A stretch of DNA of 9,119 nt from Melioribacteraceae bacterium. Its GTDB lineage: Bacteria > Bacteroidota > Ignavibacteria > Ignavibacteriales > Melioribacteraceae. Under the pieces are notes generated by a model. That model saw nothing but the letters and a program-made list of their open reading frames with translations. It ran no database searches and was not told the DNA's origin. The stretch covers positions 1 through 9,119 of the forward strand of contig WFQV01000100.1 in assembly GCA_015486905.1 (NCBI GenBank), written 5' to 3'. Shown piece by piece: positions 1 to 6,584 of this stretch (positions are counted from its first letter, which is position 1; every line of letters begins with the position of its first letter). Made by a program: the position numbers and the translations under genes.

Positions 1-68
1 AAGGAAAGTTAGCTTGATTACAGGTTTAAAAACATTAGCGAAAATTTGCGTAATTAGCGGCTAAAAAA
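1..68 (+). repeat. 68-bp direct repeat, copy 1
   Basis: This copy matches 256-323 at 66 of 68 positions; the differences are at repeat positions 14 (T/A) and 47 (T/C). The core contains a quasi-palindrome, TTAGCGAA followed by TTTGCGTAA, that could fold into a small hairpin; the T at position 47 allows a G-U pair. The copy starts at the first base of the window, so its true left boundary is unknown. It resembles the short GCG/TTAG-rich intergenic repeats I associate with Bacteroidota-type genomes, but that comparison is from memory. Confidence 0.85.
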
Positions 69-146
69 TAAACAGATGAAGCCGACATGTCTAAGCTTAA
101 AACACCCAAGTGAATGATGAATGCGGGAGAAATAGATTGATTGCAT

Positions 147-180
147 GGCTGGATGATTGGATGGTTGGATGAATGGATGG
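147..180. repeat. Degenerate 8-bp-period tandem repeat (GATTGGAT type)
   Basis: Four consecutive 8-mers can be read: GGCTGGAT, GATTGGAT, GGTTGGAT and GAATGGAT, followed by GG. Related arrays occur at 6015-6046 and, as a short version, at 6251-6266, all in non-coding DNA. The unit is not a multiple of three, and no frame through it encodes a plausible protein. Confidence 0.75.
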
Positions 181-255
181 AATGAAAGATGCAATTTGTA
201 AATTCTATCACTTAAACAGCTATTTTAATTGTAGAAATAAGTAATGCACAAATAA

Positions 256-323
256 AAGGAAAGTTAGCATGATTACAGGTTTAAAAACATTAGCGAAAAT
301 TCGCGTAATTAGCGGCTAAAAAA
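256..323 (+). repeat. 68-bp direct repeat, copy 2, abutting the next start codon
   Basis: This is the second copy of the repeat at 1-68, with 2 mismatches. It ends 3 bases before the ATG at 327, so it would form the 5' untranslated region of the DUF4175-like gene. The core reads TTA GCGAA AA TTCGC G TAA, an imperfect dyad with one bulged G. It differs from copy 1 by a T-to-C change that converts a G-U pair into a G-C pair. Confidence 0.85.
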
Positions 324-326
324 AAG

Positions 327-3300
327 ATGAAAAATTTTGATGTGAATGTAAAAAGTTACCGCGCAGATATTGAAAAACGTTTGAGAATACTTTACCGGAA
401 AGAGATTCTTTTGGCTTCTTATTCCGCTGTCATCAAGTTAATGGGCATTTTCGGCGGCGTGCTAATTCTTCTTGAAATACTTGAAATCTTTTTCAGATTT
501 AGTTCGCCGGTGAGAACCTTTTTCTTTTGGGGCTTCCTTTTTATTCTTGCTTTTTCTTTAGTGTTCCTTTTAGCGAAAGATGTTTTTTTAAAATATAAAA
601 TATTTAAAAGCATCGATTATTACCGCCTTGCTGAGGTAGTGGGCAAGAAATTTACACAAATAAAAGACGAGTTAAAAAACGCACTTCAAATTTTAAATTC
701 GGAACAAAATGGTGTTTCCAAGGAATTAACGGAAGCAGCGTTTAAAACAGTTTACGAAAAAGCAAAAAATTTGGATTTCTCCCGCGCCGTCGAAATGAAG
801 TACGCTGTAAAAGATTTTATTTTTGCTGCGCTCTTCATTACTCAAATTTTAATTACCATCGCAGTTCCGGGTTTCCGTAATGCCTACAAGCGTTTGAACC
901 AATATTATCGGGAGTTTAAGGAGCCGCCAAAATTTGTTTTTGTTGTTAGCCCGGGAAATAAAACAATTACCAAAGGGGTCGATTTTACCGTAACAATTAA
1001 AGTTAAAGGTGAGGCGCAAAAGAATATTATTTTAAAGAAGAAATCCGAAGAAGATTACGAATTTGTCGGCTTCAAATTAAAAGTGGATTCAACAGGGAAG
1101 TTCAAAAAGAATTTTTACTCTGTTTCCGCTTCGTTCAAGTATTTTATTACTGCAAAGGGCATTCGCTCCGATACTTTTTTCGTTAAGGTCATTAACCGTC
1201 CGGTAATAACAGGCTTAACTCTTAGGGCGTTTCCACCGGCTTATTCAAAACTACCTGTGGTTGTACAAAAAGACAACGGTAACTTCAACGGGCTTCCCGG
1301 TACCCTTCTTAAACTTTCAATTACTTCTTCCAAGCCCCTTGATTCCGCCTTGGTATTGTTAGGCAGCGGTAAGTTTAGGCGGATGAAAGTCAATAATAAC
1401 AGCGCTTCCGCGAGCATTCGTGTTTTGAAGAATATTAATTACCGTTTTAGAATTATTGATACCGACAAAATAGAGAACGTTAACCCTATTGAATATTCGG
1501 TACAACTTGAAAAGGATGCCTACCCGGTGATTGAAATAATCAAACCGGAAAAGGATGTAAAATTGGGCAGTGAAAATCTTTTGCCTTTCATCATCGACCT
1601 CTCCGACGATTACGGTTTCAGCTCGTTAAAATTGTTTTATCGGCTTTCGCAATCTGCATTTAAGAAAACGGAAGAAAAATTCAAGAGCGTAATTATTCCT
1701 ATTGACAAATCGAGGAAGGAAGACGAGATATTTTACAATTGGAATCTCTTCCCGTTATCATTGACCGAAAACGATGTGGTGAGTTACTACCTGGAAATAA
1801 AGGACAACGATAATGTAAGCGGTCCAAAGTCAACAAAGACGGGGCTTAGAACAATCCGCGTTCCTTCGCTTAATGAACTTTTTAATGAGGCGGACACAAC
1901 ACAAGAAGTTTCGGAAAGCGATTTGAAAAAGACTTACGGTGAGGCTAAAAAACTTCAAAAGGATTTGGAAAACCTTTCCAACGAATTAAAGAAAAACAAA
2001 AAGAAAATTAGTTGGGAAGAAAAACAAAAAATCGAGCAGGCGGCAAAGAACTTCAAACAGCTTCAAAAGAAGGCGGAGAAAATAGGGAAACGCTTAGAGA
2101 AAATGCGGAAAGAATTGCAGAAGAATAAACTTCTTTCAAAAGAGACACTTAAAAAATATCTCGAACTTCAAAAACTTTTTAATGAAATGACCTCTTCGGA
2201 TTTGAAAAAGGCATTCGAGAAAATGCAGCAAATGCTACAATCAATGATGCGCGACAAAGCCGAAATGTCCGTCGAGAATATGAAATTTAACGAAGAAGCT
2301 CTGCGAAAATCTTTGGAGAGAACAATCAATCTTCTTAAGCGTGTTCAAATAGAACAAAAAATGGACGAGCTTCTTAAAAGAACAACAAAGCTTGCCAAGA
2401 AGCAAAAGGATATTACAAATAAATTAAAAGAGAAGAAAAAACTCTCTCCGCAAGAGAAAGAAAGCCTGAATAAGAAACAGCAATCCGTGAAGAAAGATTT
2501 AAATCGCCTTGGAAAGGAAATGAAAAAGCTCGCGGAAAAAATGAATGAACTTAAGGATATGCCTGCCAAGGAGATGGAAAAAGCAGCGGAAGAATTTGCC
2601 AAGCAGAACAATGAGAAATTAAGTTCGCAGGCTGAAAGCCAAATGAAGCAAGGGAAATTTCAGAAGGCGGTACAAACGCAAATGCAAATTTCTCAAAACC
2701 TTGCACGAATGAAAAACTCGTTATCCCAAATTCAAAATTCGGTGAGGATGAAAAATCAATTGGAAGTAATGGCAAAAATGCTTTCGATAATTAACAATGT
2801 ACTCCAGCTTTCGAAAGAGGAAGAGGCTTTGAAAAACAGCACCGATAGGCTCTCACCGCAGTCGCCTGCATTAGACGAAAAGGCTCGCAAACAAAATGAA
2901 ATAATGAATCAGCTTAGTAAAGTAATTCGGCAAACGACGGCACTTTCTCAAAAGACTTTCGCAATTACTCCCGAGATGGGGAAAGCAATCGGTAGCGCAA
3001 TGGCTAAAATGAATTCTGCAATTTCAAATTTACAAGACCGAAACAGTTCACTCGCCGTTATTAACCAGCGCTCGGCAATGAAGTTCCTAAACGAAACGGC
3101 GCAATTAATGCAAAGCGCAATGTCCAATATGATGAAACCCGGTGGAACTGGGGGCGGAATGATGAGCCTAATGCAACAGCTGCAGCAGTTAACCGGGCAA
3201 CAACTCAGCCTAAACCAATTAACCAAAATGCTAAAGCAAGGGAAATTGAACCGGCAACAATTGGCGCAAATGCAAAGGCTTGCAAGGCAACAAAGTCTGA

Positions 3301-3719
3301 TTCAAAAATCTTTGGAAGAATTAAATAAAGAATTTAAACAAAGCGGCGAATCGAAAAAGCTGACTGCTAACCTCGACAAGATTCTCCAGGAAATGAAGGA
3401 GGTAATTACCAACCTCAGTTCGGAAAACATTGACGATAATTTAATTAGGAAACAGGAAAGAATTCTTACACGTCTTTTGGACGCACAACGCTCGATTAAC
3501 GAGCGGGATTACGAAAAGAATCGAGAGTCGCAAGCAGGCAAGCAATTTAGTTTACAATCTCCGCCGGCATTAATGTTGCAAAGCCAAGAAGGACGCAACA
3601 AACTCCGGGATGCATTGCTGAAAGCCTTGCGGGAAGGGTATTCCAAAGACTATGAAGATTTGATTAGAAAATATTTCGAACAGTTGGAAAAGAAAACAGT
3701 TCAGGATTCTTTACGGTAA
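327..3719 (+). CDS. DUF4175-like membrane-anchored coiled-coil protein
   Basis: The function is unknown. The 1130-residue product has two hydrophobic segments near the N terminus (about residues 30-57 and 62-82) and a third at about 163-182. A beta-rich, probably extracytoplasmic region follows at about 200-510. The rest, from about 525 to the C terminus, is almost entirely predicted helix rich in Lys, Glu, Gln and Met. A glycine break (GGTGGG, 939-944) precedes a Met/Gln-rich run at 945-960. The segments SDDYGFSSLKL (426-436) and YYLEIKDNDNVSGPK (487-501), followed by PSLNELF, look like the conserved core of DUF4175/TIGR02302-type proteins; this assignment is from memory. The ATG at 327 is preceded by an A-rich stretch with no Shine-Dalgarno sequence, and the positively charged N terminus before the first membrane segment supports this start. 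The tail could be a scaffold, but that is inference. Confidence 0.85.
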   Translation: MKNFDVNVKSYRADIEKRLRILYRKEILLASYSAVIKLMGIFGGVLILLEILEIFFRFSSPVRTFFFWGFLFILAFSLVFLLAKDVFLKYKIFKSIDYYRLAEVVGKKFTQIKDELKNALQILNSEQNGVSKELTEAAFKTVYEKAKNLDFSRAVEMKYAVKDFIFAALFITQILITIAVPGFRNAYKRLNQYYREFKEPPKFVFVVSPGNKTITKGVDFTVTIKVKGEAQKNIILKKKSEEDYEFVGFKLKVDSTGKFKKNFYSVSASFKYFITAKGIRSDTFFVKVINRPVITGLTLRAFPPAYSKLPVVVQKDNGNFNGLPGTLLKLSITSSKPLDSALVLLGSGKFRRMKVNNNSASASIRVLKNINYRFRIIDTDKIENVNPIEYSVQLEKDAYPVIEIIKPEKDVKLGSENLLPFIIDLSDDYGFSSLKLFYRLSQSAFKKTEEKFKSVIIPIDKSRKEDEIFYNWNLFPLSLTENDVVSYYLEIKDNDNVSGPKSTKTGLRTIRVPSLNELFNEADTTQEVSESDLKKTYGEAKKLQKDLENLSNELKKNKKKISWEEKQKIEQAAKNFKQLQKKAEKIGKRLEKMRKELQKNKLLSKETLKKYLELQKLFNEMTSSDLKKAFEKMQQMLQSMMRDKAEMSVENMKFNEEALRKSLERTINLLKRVQIEQKMDELLKRTTKLAKKQKDITNKLKEKKKLSPQEKESLNKKQQSVKKDLNRLGKEMKKLAEKMNELKDMPAKEMEKAAEEFAKQNNEKLSSQAESQMKQGKFQKAVQTQMQISQNLARMKNSLSQIQNSVRMKNQLEVMAKMLSIINNVLQLSKEEEALKNSTDRLSPQSPALDEKARKQNEIMNQLSKVIRQTTALSQKTFAITPEMGKAIGSAMAKMNSAISNLQDRNSSLAVINQRSAMKFLNETAQLMQSAMSNMMKPGGTGGGMMSLMQQLQQLTGQQLSLNQLTKMLKQGKLNRQQLAQMQRLARQQSLIQKSLEELNKEFKQSGESKKLTANLDKILQEMKEVITNLSSENIDDNLIRKQERILTRLLDAQRSINERDYEKNRESQAGKQFSLQSPPALMLQSQEGRNKLRDALLKALREGYSKDYEDLIRKYFEQLEKKTVQDSLR

Positions 3720-3730
3720 AAATTTCGGGC

Positions 3731-3763
3731 TTTTGCTTTTTTAATTTAATATAAGTAGCTTTT
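3731..3763 (+). promoter_or_regulatory. Possible Bacteroidota-type promoter for mlaF-radA
   Basis: TTTTG at 3731-3735 and TAGCTTTT at 3756-3763 lie 20 bp apart. This is close to the TTTG / TAnnTTTG (-33/-7) pattern known from Bacteroidota housekeeping sigma factors, with one mismatch in the -7 element. It would start transcription about 20 bases before the mlaF ATG. The 71-bp gap is very AT-rich, so a chance match is quite possible. Confidence 0.25.
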
Positions 3764-3790
3764 ATTTTTATTGATTAACAACTTAAGAAA

Positions 3791-4525
3791 ATGATTAAAG
3801 TTTTTGATTTGTACAAAACCTTCGGCGGCAACCGAGTTCTTCAGGGGGTAAGTCTGACTATTCCGAAAGGAGAAACGTTTGCAATAATAGGGCGCAGCGG
3901 CTGCGGCAAAAGCGTTCTGCTAAAGCACATTGTGGGTTTAATGATGCCCGACAGCGGTTTCGTGGAAGTGGAAGGACAAAGAATCGATAAGCTAAATAAA
4001 AAGGGACTTTATGAGATAAGAAAGAAATTCGGTTTCCTTTTTCAAGGTGCGGCACTTTTCGACTCGATGACCGTGGAGGAAAATATTGCTCTCCCCTTGG
4101 TTGAAAACGAATACGAACTTCACGAAACCGAAGCAAAAAAATTAATTGCCGAAAAATTAGAGCTCGTCGGTTTACCCGGTATTGAAAAATTAAAACCGGC
4201 TGAGCTTTCGGGCGGAATGAAAAAACGGGTTGGTCTTGCAAGAGCTTTAATTACAGAACCGGAATACATTCTTTACGACGAACCAACAACGGGACTGGAC
4301 CCGATTATGTCCGACTCAATTGACAGTCTTATTAAAAAATTAGCGGAGCATCTGAATGTTACGTCTATTGTTGTTACACACGATATGTTTAGTGTTAAAA
4401 ATGTAGCGGATAAAATAGCAATGATGAACGACGGTAAAATTTATTTCGAAGGGACATTCGATGAACTGATGAACTCGGAAGACAAAGTCATTCAAGATTT
4501 TATTAACAGGACGGAGAAGGCTTGA
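3791..4525 (+). CDS. mlaF: MlaF-type phospholipid-transport ABC ATPase
   Basis: This is a 244-residue ABC transporter ATP-binding subunit of normal length for the MlaF/Ttg2A family. These ATPases power an MlaE permease and an MCE-domain partner that move lipids between the inner and outer membranes of Gram-negative bacteria. Visible motifs are Walker A GRSGCGKS (34-41), Q-loop FLFQ (82-85), signature LSGGM (139-143), Walker B YILYDEP (159-165) with catalytic Glu164, and H-loop His197. The family is indicated by KKR after the signature and by GAALFDSMTVEENIALPL (86-103). The ATG has no Shine-Dalgarno sequence. The gene overlaps radA by 4 bp. No permease or MCE gene is in view, so the partner must be encoded elsewhere or outside the window. 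Confidence 0.9.
   Translation: MIKVFDLYKTFGGNRVLQGVSLTIPKGETFAIIGRSGCGKSVLLKHIVGLMMPDSGFVEVEGQRIDKLNKKGLYEIRKKFGFLFQGAALFDSMTVEENIALPLVENEYELHETEAKKLIAEKLELVGLPGIEKLKPAELSGGMKKRVGLARALITEPEYILYDEPTTGLDPIMSDSIDSLIKKLAEHLNVTSIVVTHDMFSVKNVADKIAMMNDGKIYFEGTFDELMNSEDKVIQDFINRTEKA
4513..4525 (+). promoter_or_regulatory. Shine-Dalgarno and TTGA stop/start overlap of mlaF-radA
   Basis: GGAG at 4513-4516 lies 5 bases before the TTG start at 4522. The four bases TTGA (4522-4525) contain both the radA start and the mlaF stop TGA. This arrangement supports the TTG start and suggests translational coupling. The start also places the first zinc-finger cysteine at residue 10, as expected for RadA. Confidence 0.75.
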
Positions 4526-5865
4526 GCAAGCAAAAAGTCAAATACGTTTGTTCTAACTGCGGTTACGAATCCCCCAAGTGGTTAGGGAAATGCCCCTCCT
4601 GCGGTGAGTGGAATACTTTCACGGAAGAAATTGTCGAGAGCAGGAAAGCTAATATTCATAGAGTAAAAAGAGATTTAACCGCCGAACCGCTGTTAACTGC
4701 AACGTCTGGCGAAGAACCGAGAATAAAAACCGGAGTGGGTGAGTTCGACCGAGTTCTTGGCGGGGGAATTGTACACGGCTCGGTGGTTTTAATCGGTGGC
4801 GACCCCGGAATTGGAAAGTCAACATTAGTACTGCAAGCGTTCTCGGGCATTAACGAAAAGGTACTTTACGTAACGGGAGAGGAATCGGTACGCCAATTAG
4901 GTACCCGCGCCAAGAGGTTGAAAATAAAGGCTGAAAATATGGCGGCGCTTGCCGAGACCAATCTTAATAGTATTCTGAGCGTAGTAGAAAAAGAGCAGCC
5001 TAAAATTGTAATTGTCGATTCAATTCAGACCGTTTACAGAGACGATTTTGACAACGCTCCGGGTACCGTAACACAAATACGCGAGTCCACAGCCGTTTTA
5101 ATGAATTATGCCAAAACAAGCGGCACTGCGGTTGTAATAGTGGGGCACGTAACAAAGGAAGGAATTATTGCCGGCCCAAAAATTTTAGAGCACATTGTTG
5201 ACACTGTGTTACAATTCGAAGGGGAGCGTAGCCATTCTTACAGAATTCTCCGTGCTCAAAAAAACCGTTACGGCAACACAAATGAGATTGGAATATTCGA
5301 GATGCGGGACGACGGTCTCGCGGAAGTTAAAAATCCCAGCGAAGTGTTTTTAAGTAATCGTGAAGCACAAATAAGCGGTTCCGTTGTTACGGCAAGCATT
5401 GAAGGCACACGTCCCGTTGTGCTGGAAGTGCAAGCCCTCGTTACACCCTCACATTTTGGAAACCCGCAGAGAGTAGCAACCGGTTTCGATTACCGCCGCC
5501 TGTCAATTCTCCTCGCGGTGATTGAAAAGCGGGCAAAGGTCAGAGCATCTTCACACAACGTTTTTCTAAACATGGCCGGCGGATTAAAAGTTGACGAACC
5601 TGCCGTTGACTTGGCGGTTTGTTTGGCGATAGCTTCAAGTCTTGCAAACACACCGGTTAAAAGCAACCTTGTGGTTATCGGAGAAGTGGGACTTGGGGGT
5701 GAGGTGCGTGGTGTGGCACATATTGATAAAAGAATTCAGGAAGCAGAAAAATTAGGATTTAAACTTGCAGTCCTTCCGTTCTCAAATAAAAAATCCGTAA
5801 ATAAGAACGGACTTGAAATTCGTTTCGTCAAAACTTTACCCGAAGCAATTAAAGAGGTGTTTTGA
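4522..5865 (+). CDS. radA: DNA repair protein RadA
   Basis: RadA (Sms) is a RecA-related ATPase that acts in the cytoplasm on recombination intermediates, promoting branch migration during recombinational repair. The 447-residue length is normal. An N-terminal C4 zinc finger is formed by Cys10, Cys13, Cys24 and Cys27. The RecA-like core has Walker A GGDPGIGKST (92-101) and a Walker B region KIVIVDS (161-167). The RadA-specific KNRFG motif appears as KNRYG (247-251), a conservative change. The C-terminal Lon-protease-like domain spans about 285-447, with GLKVDEPAVDLAVCLAI at 354-370. The start is TTG, overlapping the mlaF stop. No clear terminator hairpin follows; an inverted-repeat arm begins at the first base after the stop. 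Confidence 0.97.
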   Translation: MSKQKVKYVCSNCGYESPKWLGKCPSCGEWNTFTEEIVESRKANIHRVKRDLTAEPLLTATSGEEPRIKTGVGEFDRVLGGGIVHGSVVLIGGDPGIGKSTLVLQAFSGINEKVLYVTGEESVRQLGTRAKRLKIKAENMAALAETNLNSILSVVEKEQPKIVIVDSIQTVYRDDFDNAPGTVTQIRESTAVLMNYAKTSGTAVVIVGHVTKEGIIAGPKILEHIVDTVLQFEGERSHSYRILRAQKNRYGNTNEIGIFEMRDDGLAEVKNPSEVFLSNREAQISGSVVTASIEGTRPVVLEVQALVTPSHFGNPQRVATGFDYRRLSILLAVIEKRAKVRASSHNVFLNMAGGLKVDEPAVDLAVCLAIASSLANTPVKSNLVVIGEVGLGGEVRGVAHIDKRIQEAEKLGFKLAVLPFSNKKSVNKNGLEIRFVKTLPEAIKEVF

Positions 5866-5881
5866 TTGGTACAAGTTTAAA
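5866..5881 (+). repeat. Left arm of 16-bp perfect inverted repeat
   Basis: TTGGTACAAGTTTAAA is the exact reverse complement of 6465-6480. It begins immediately after the radA stop codon. Identity stops at the next base on both sides. I see no target-site duplication in the flanking bases. Confidence 0.9.
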
Positions 5882-5963
5882 ATCAGTGGCAAAAAATAAA
5901 AAAAATAAGAAAGAAGAAACAAGAAATAAGAAATATTTGAATGAGAGACGCTAAAGGTAAGAG

Positions 5964-6004
5964 GCAAGGCATTAGGCTTATTATTGTCTAATCTAGAACC
6001 TTGC
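5964..6004. repeat. Possible two-part hairpin
   Basis: GCAAGG (5964-5969) can pair with CCTTGC (5999-6004), and ATTAG (5971-5975) with CTAAT (5988-5992), giving 11 pairs with an asymmetric internal loop and a 12-base terminal loop. No T tract follows, so it is not a standard terminator. The AT-rich inner stem is weak and may be coincidental. Confidence 0.35.
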
Positions 6005-6014
6005 ATAAATGGCT

Positions 6015-6046
6015 GATTGGATGAGTGGATGCATGGATGATTGGAT
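6015..6046. repeat. Degenerate 8-bp-period tandem repeat, second array
   Basis: Four units can be read: GATTGGAT, GAGTGGAT, GCATGGAT and GATTGGAT, with the NNNTGGAT core constant. It is the same family as 147-180. A two-unit remnant (AAATGGAT, GGTTGGAT) lies at 6251-6266. Confidence 0.75.
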
Positions 6047-6070
6047 TGTCCGCATTCCCCCGCATTCTTC
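6035..6070 (+). repeat. 36-bp degenerate direct repeat, copy 1 (copy 2 at 6255-6290)
   Basis: The two 36-bp stretches, 220 bp apart, agree at 29 of 36 positions. Each joins the end of a GGAT-type tandem array to a CGCNTTCCCYCGCATT segment. The conserved order shows that the arrays and the adjoining sequence spread or diverged as one unit. Confidence 0.65.
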
Positions 6071-6077
6071 AGGGTTC
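6056..6077 (+). repeat. 22-bp direct repeat, copy 1 (copy 2 at 6188-6209)
   Basis: The copies share TCCCC, then GCATTCT, one variable base and CAGGGTTC, matching at 20 of 22 positions. A more diverged relative is part of 6275-6290. Confidence 0.65.
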
Positions 6078-6102
6078 GTCGCGACAGGTTGCATTTTTGT
6101 AG

Positions 6103-6124
6103 CGTAGATTGCTTGCAATCTGCG
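6103..6124. repeat. REP-like short palindrome
   Basis: CGTAGATTGC (6103-6112) and GCAATCTGCG (6115-6124) are inverted repeats with a single T/C difference that would be a G-U pair in RNA. The loop would be four bases once the tightest pair opens. No T run follows (CGAAAATTC comes next), so it is unlikely to be a rho-independent terminator. Confidence 0.65.
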
Positions 6125-6254
6125 AAAATTCAGAGGGAAACGATATCTAAAATAATCAGCATTAGCTTACTGAACCAGCAAATTACTTCCCCAGCATTCT
6201 ACAGGGTTCAAAATAATTTGTACAAAATAGAAAACTTTGCATTGTTGGACAAAT

Positions 6255-6290
6255 GGATGGTTGGATAGTTCGCCTTCCCTCGCATTTTAC
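6255..6290 (+). repeat. 36-bp degenerate direct repeat, copy 2
   Basis: Partner of 6035-6070, with 7 mismatches. Only two tandem GGAT-type units precede it here, against four at copy 1. Confidence 0.65.
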
Positions 6291-6323
6291 TGGTCGAGGT
6301 TCTCAAAACACACCAAGAAACAG

Positions 6324-6374
6324 CCCTCCCTCCTGCCTGCCCTGCCTACCGGCAGGCAGGTCGGGAAGGGAGGG
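6324..6374. repeat. GC-rich hairpin-forming element
   Basis: CCTGCCTGCC (6332-6341) is the exact reverse complement of GGCAGGCAGG (6351-6360), with a 9-base loop. Outside it, CCCTCCC (6324-6330) pairs with GGGAGGG (6368-6374). An alternative stem, CCTGCC (6341-6346) with GGCAGG (6351-6356), uses part of the same right arm. The block is far more GC-rich than its surroundings, which suggests an inserted repeat element. No T tract follows on either strand to make it a terminator. Confidence 0.75.
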
Positions 6375-6464
6375 AAAGAGTAGGTTGGGAAAAATATGGA
6401 AAGCAAAAAATCGTGACAAAACGCTCAAGAGGAAAACACAAGCTAAATTTTTTTTGCTACAAAA

Positions 6465-6480
6465 TTTAAACTTGTACCAA
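6465..6480 (-). repeat. Right arm of 16-bp perfect inverted repeat
   Basis: TTTAAACTTGTACCAA is the exact reverse complement of 5866-5881. The two arms enclose a 615-bp segment with no recognisable transposase. Confidence 0.9.
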
Positions 6481-6522
6481 AGTGGTATTTTGATTTCTGG
6501 AATTTTTTCAAATCTAAAAAGG

Positions 6523-6551
6523 TTGACATTGAAAATCTTTTTGATTATTAT
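6523..6551 (+). promoter_or_regulatory. Sigma-70-like promoter for the lipoprotein-propeller pair
   Basis: TTGACA (6523-6528) and TATTAT (6546-6551) are separated by exactly 17 bp: a perfect -35 box and a -10 box with one mismatch. The predicted transcript start is near 6558, about 27 bases before the ATG at 6585. If the host uses the Bacteroidota-type sigma factor, these boxes may not be the ones read. The AT-rich setting raises the chance of a false -10, but not of the full TTGACA. Confidence 0.45.
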
Positions 6552-6584
6552 TTTATTTGATTTTTAATTAATAAACCTTCCAAT

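Larger units (their letters stand above)
1..326. other. Non-coding, repeat-bearing region upstream of the DUF4175-like gene
   Basis: No credible reading frame is present on either strand. The region consists of a 68-bp direct repeat at each end (1-68 and 256-323), an 8-bp-period tandem repeat at 147-180, and otherwise unremarkable AT-rich sequence. I see no tRNA, convincing rho-independent terminator or strong promoter. The left edge cuts into repeat copy 1, so the repeat may extend further upstream. Confidence 0.8.
5866..6584. other. 719-bp non-coding, repeat-built intergenic region
   Basis: No plausible gene is seen; the short open frames have poor composition and run through repeats. From left to right it holds an inverted-repeat arm (5866-5881), an A/G-rich tract (about 5888-5936), a possible hairpin (5964-6004), an 8-bp tandem repeat (6015-6046), two families of degenerate direct repeats, a REP-like palindrome (6103-6124) and a GC-rich hairpin (6324-6374). 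The second inverted-repeat arm (6465-6480) and a promoter-like sequence (6523-6551) follow. It looks like accumulated repeat elements rather than a decayed gene, as no protein remnant is recognisable. Confidence 0.8.

Noticed and set aside
76..117. 13-residue open frame after repeat copy 1
   Set aside because: Too short to support as a gene. Only the parallel position of its ATG after the repeat is notable, and that is covered in the repeat finding.
1..326. CRISPR array
   Set aside because: There are only two copies of a 68-bp repeat with one 187-bp gap between them; the length and spacing do not fit a CRISPR array and no cas gene is present.
3720..3790. Rho-independent terminator after the DUF4175-like gene
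   Set aside because: There is a T-rich run near 3736-3742, but no stable GC stem precedes it.
6041..6268. 75-codon open frame on the + strand
   Set aside because: It starts with TTG inside the tandem repeat, runs through the palindrome and direct repeats, lacks a ribosome binding site and gives a protein with no recognisable features.
5866..6480. Classic insertion sequence
   Set aside because: There is no transposase reading frame or remnant and no visible target-site duplication; only the inverted repeat supports mobility.
6253..6567. 104-codon open frame on the + strand
   Set aside because: It covers the GC-rich hairpin and an inverted-repeat arm, and its composition looks like translated repeat DNA.
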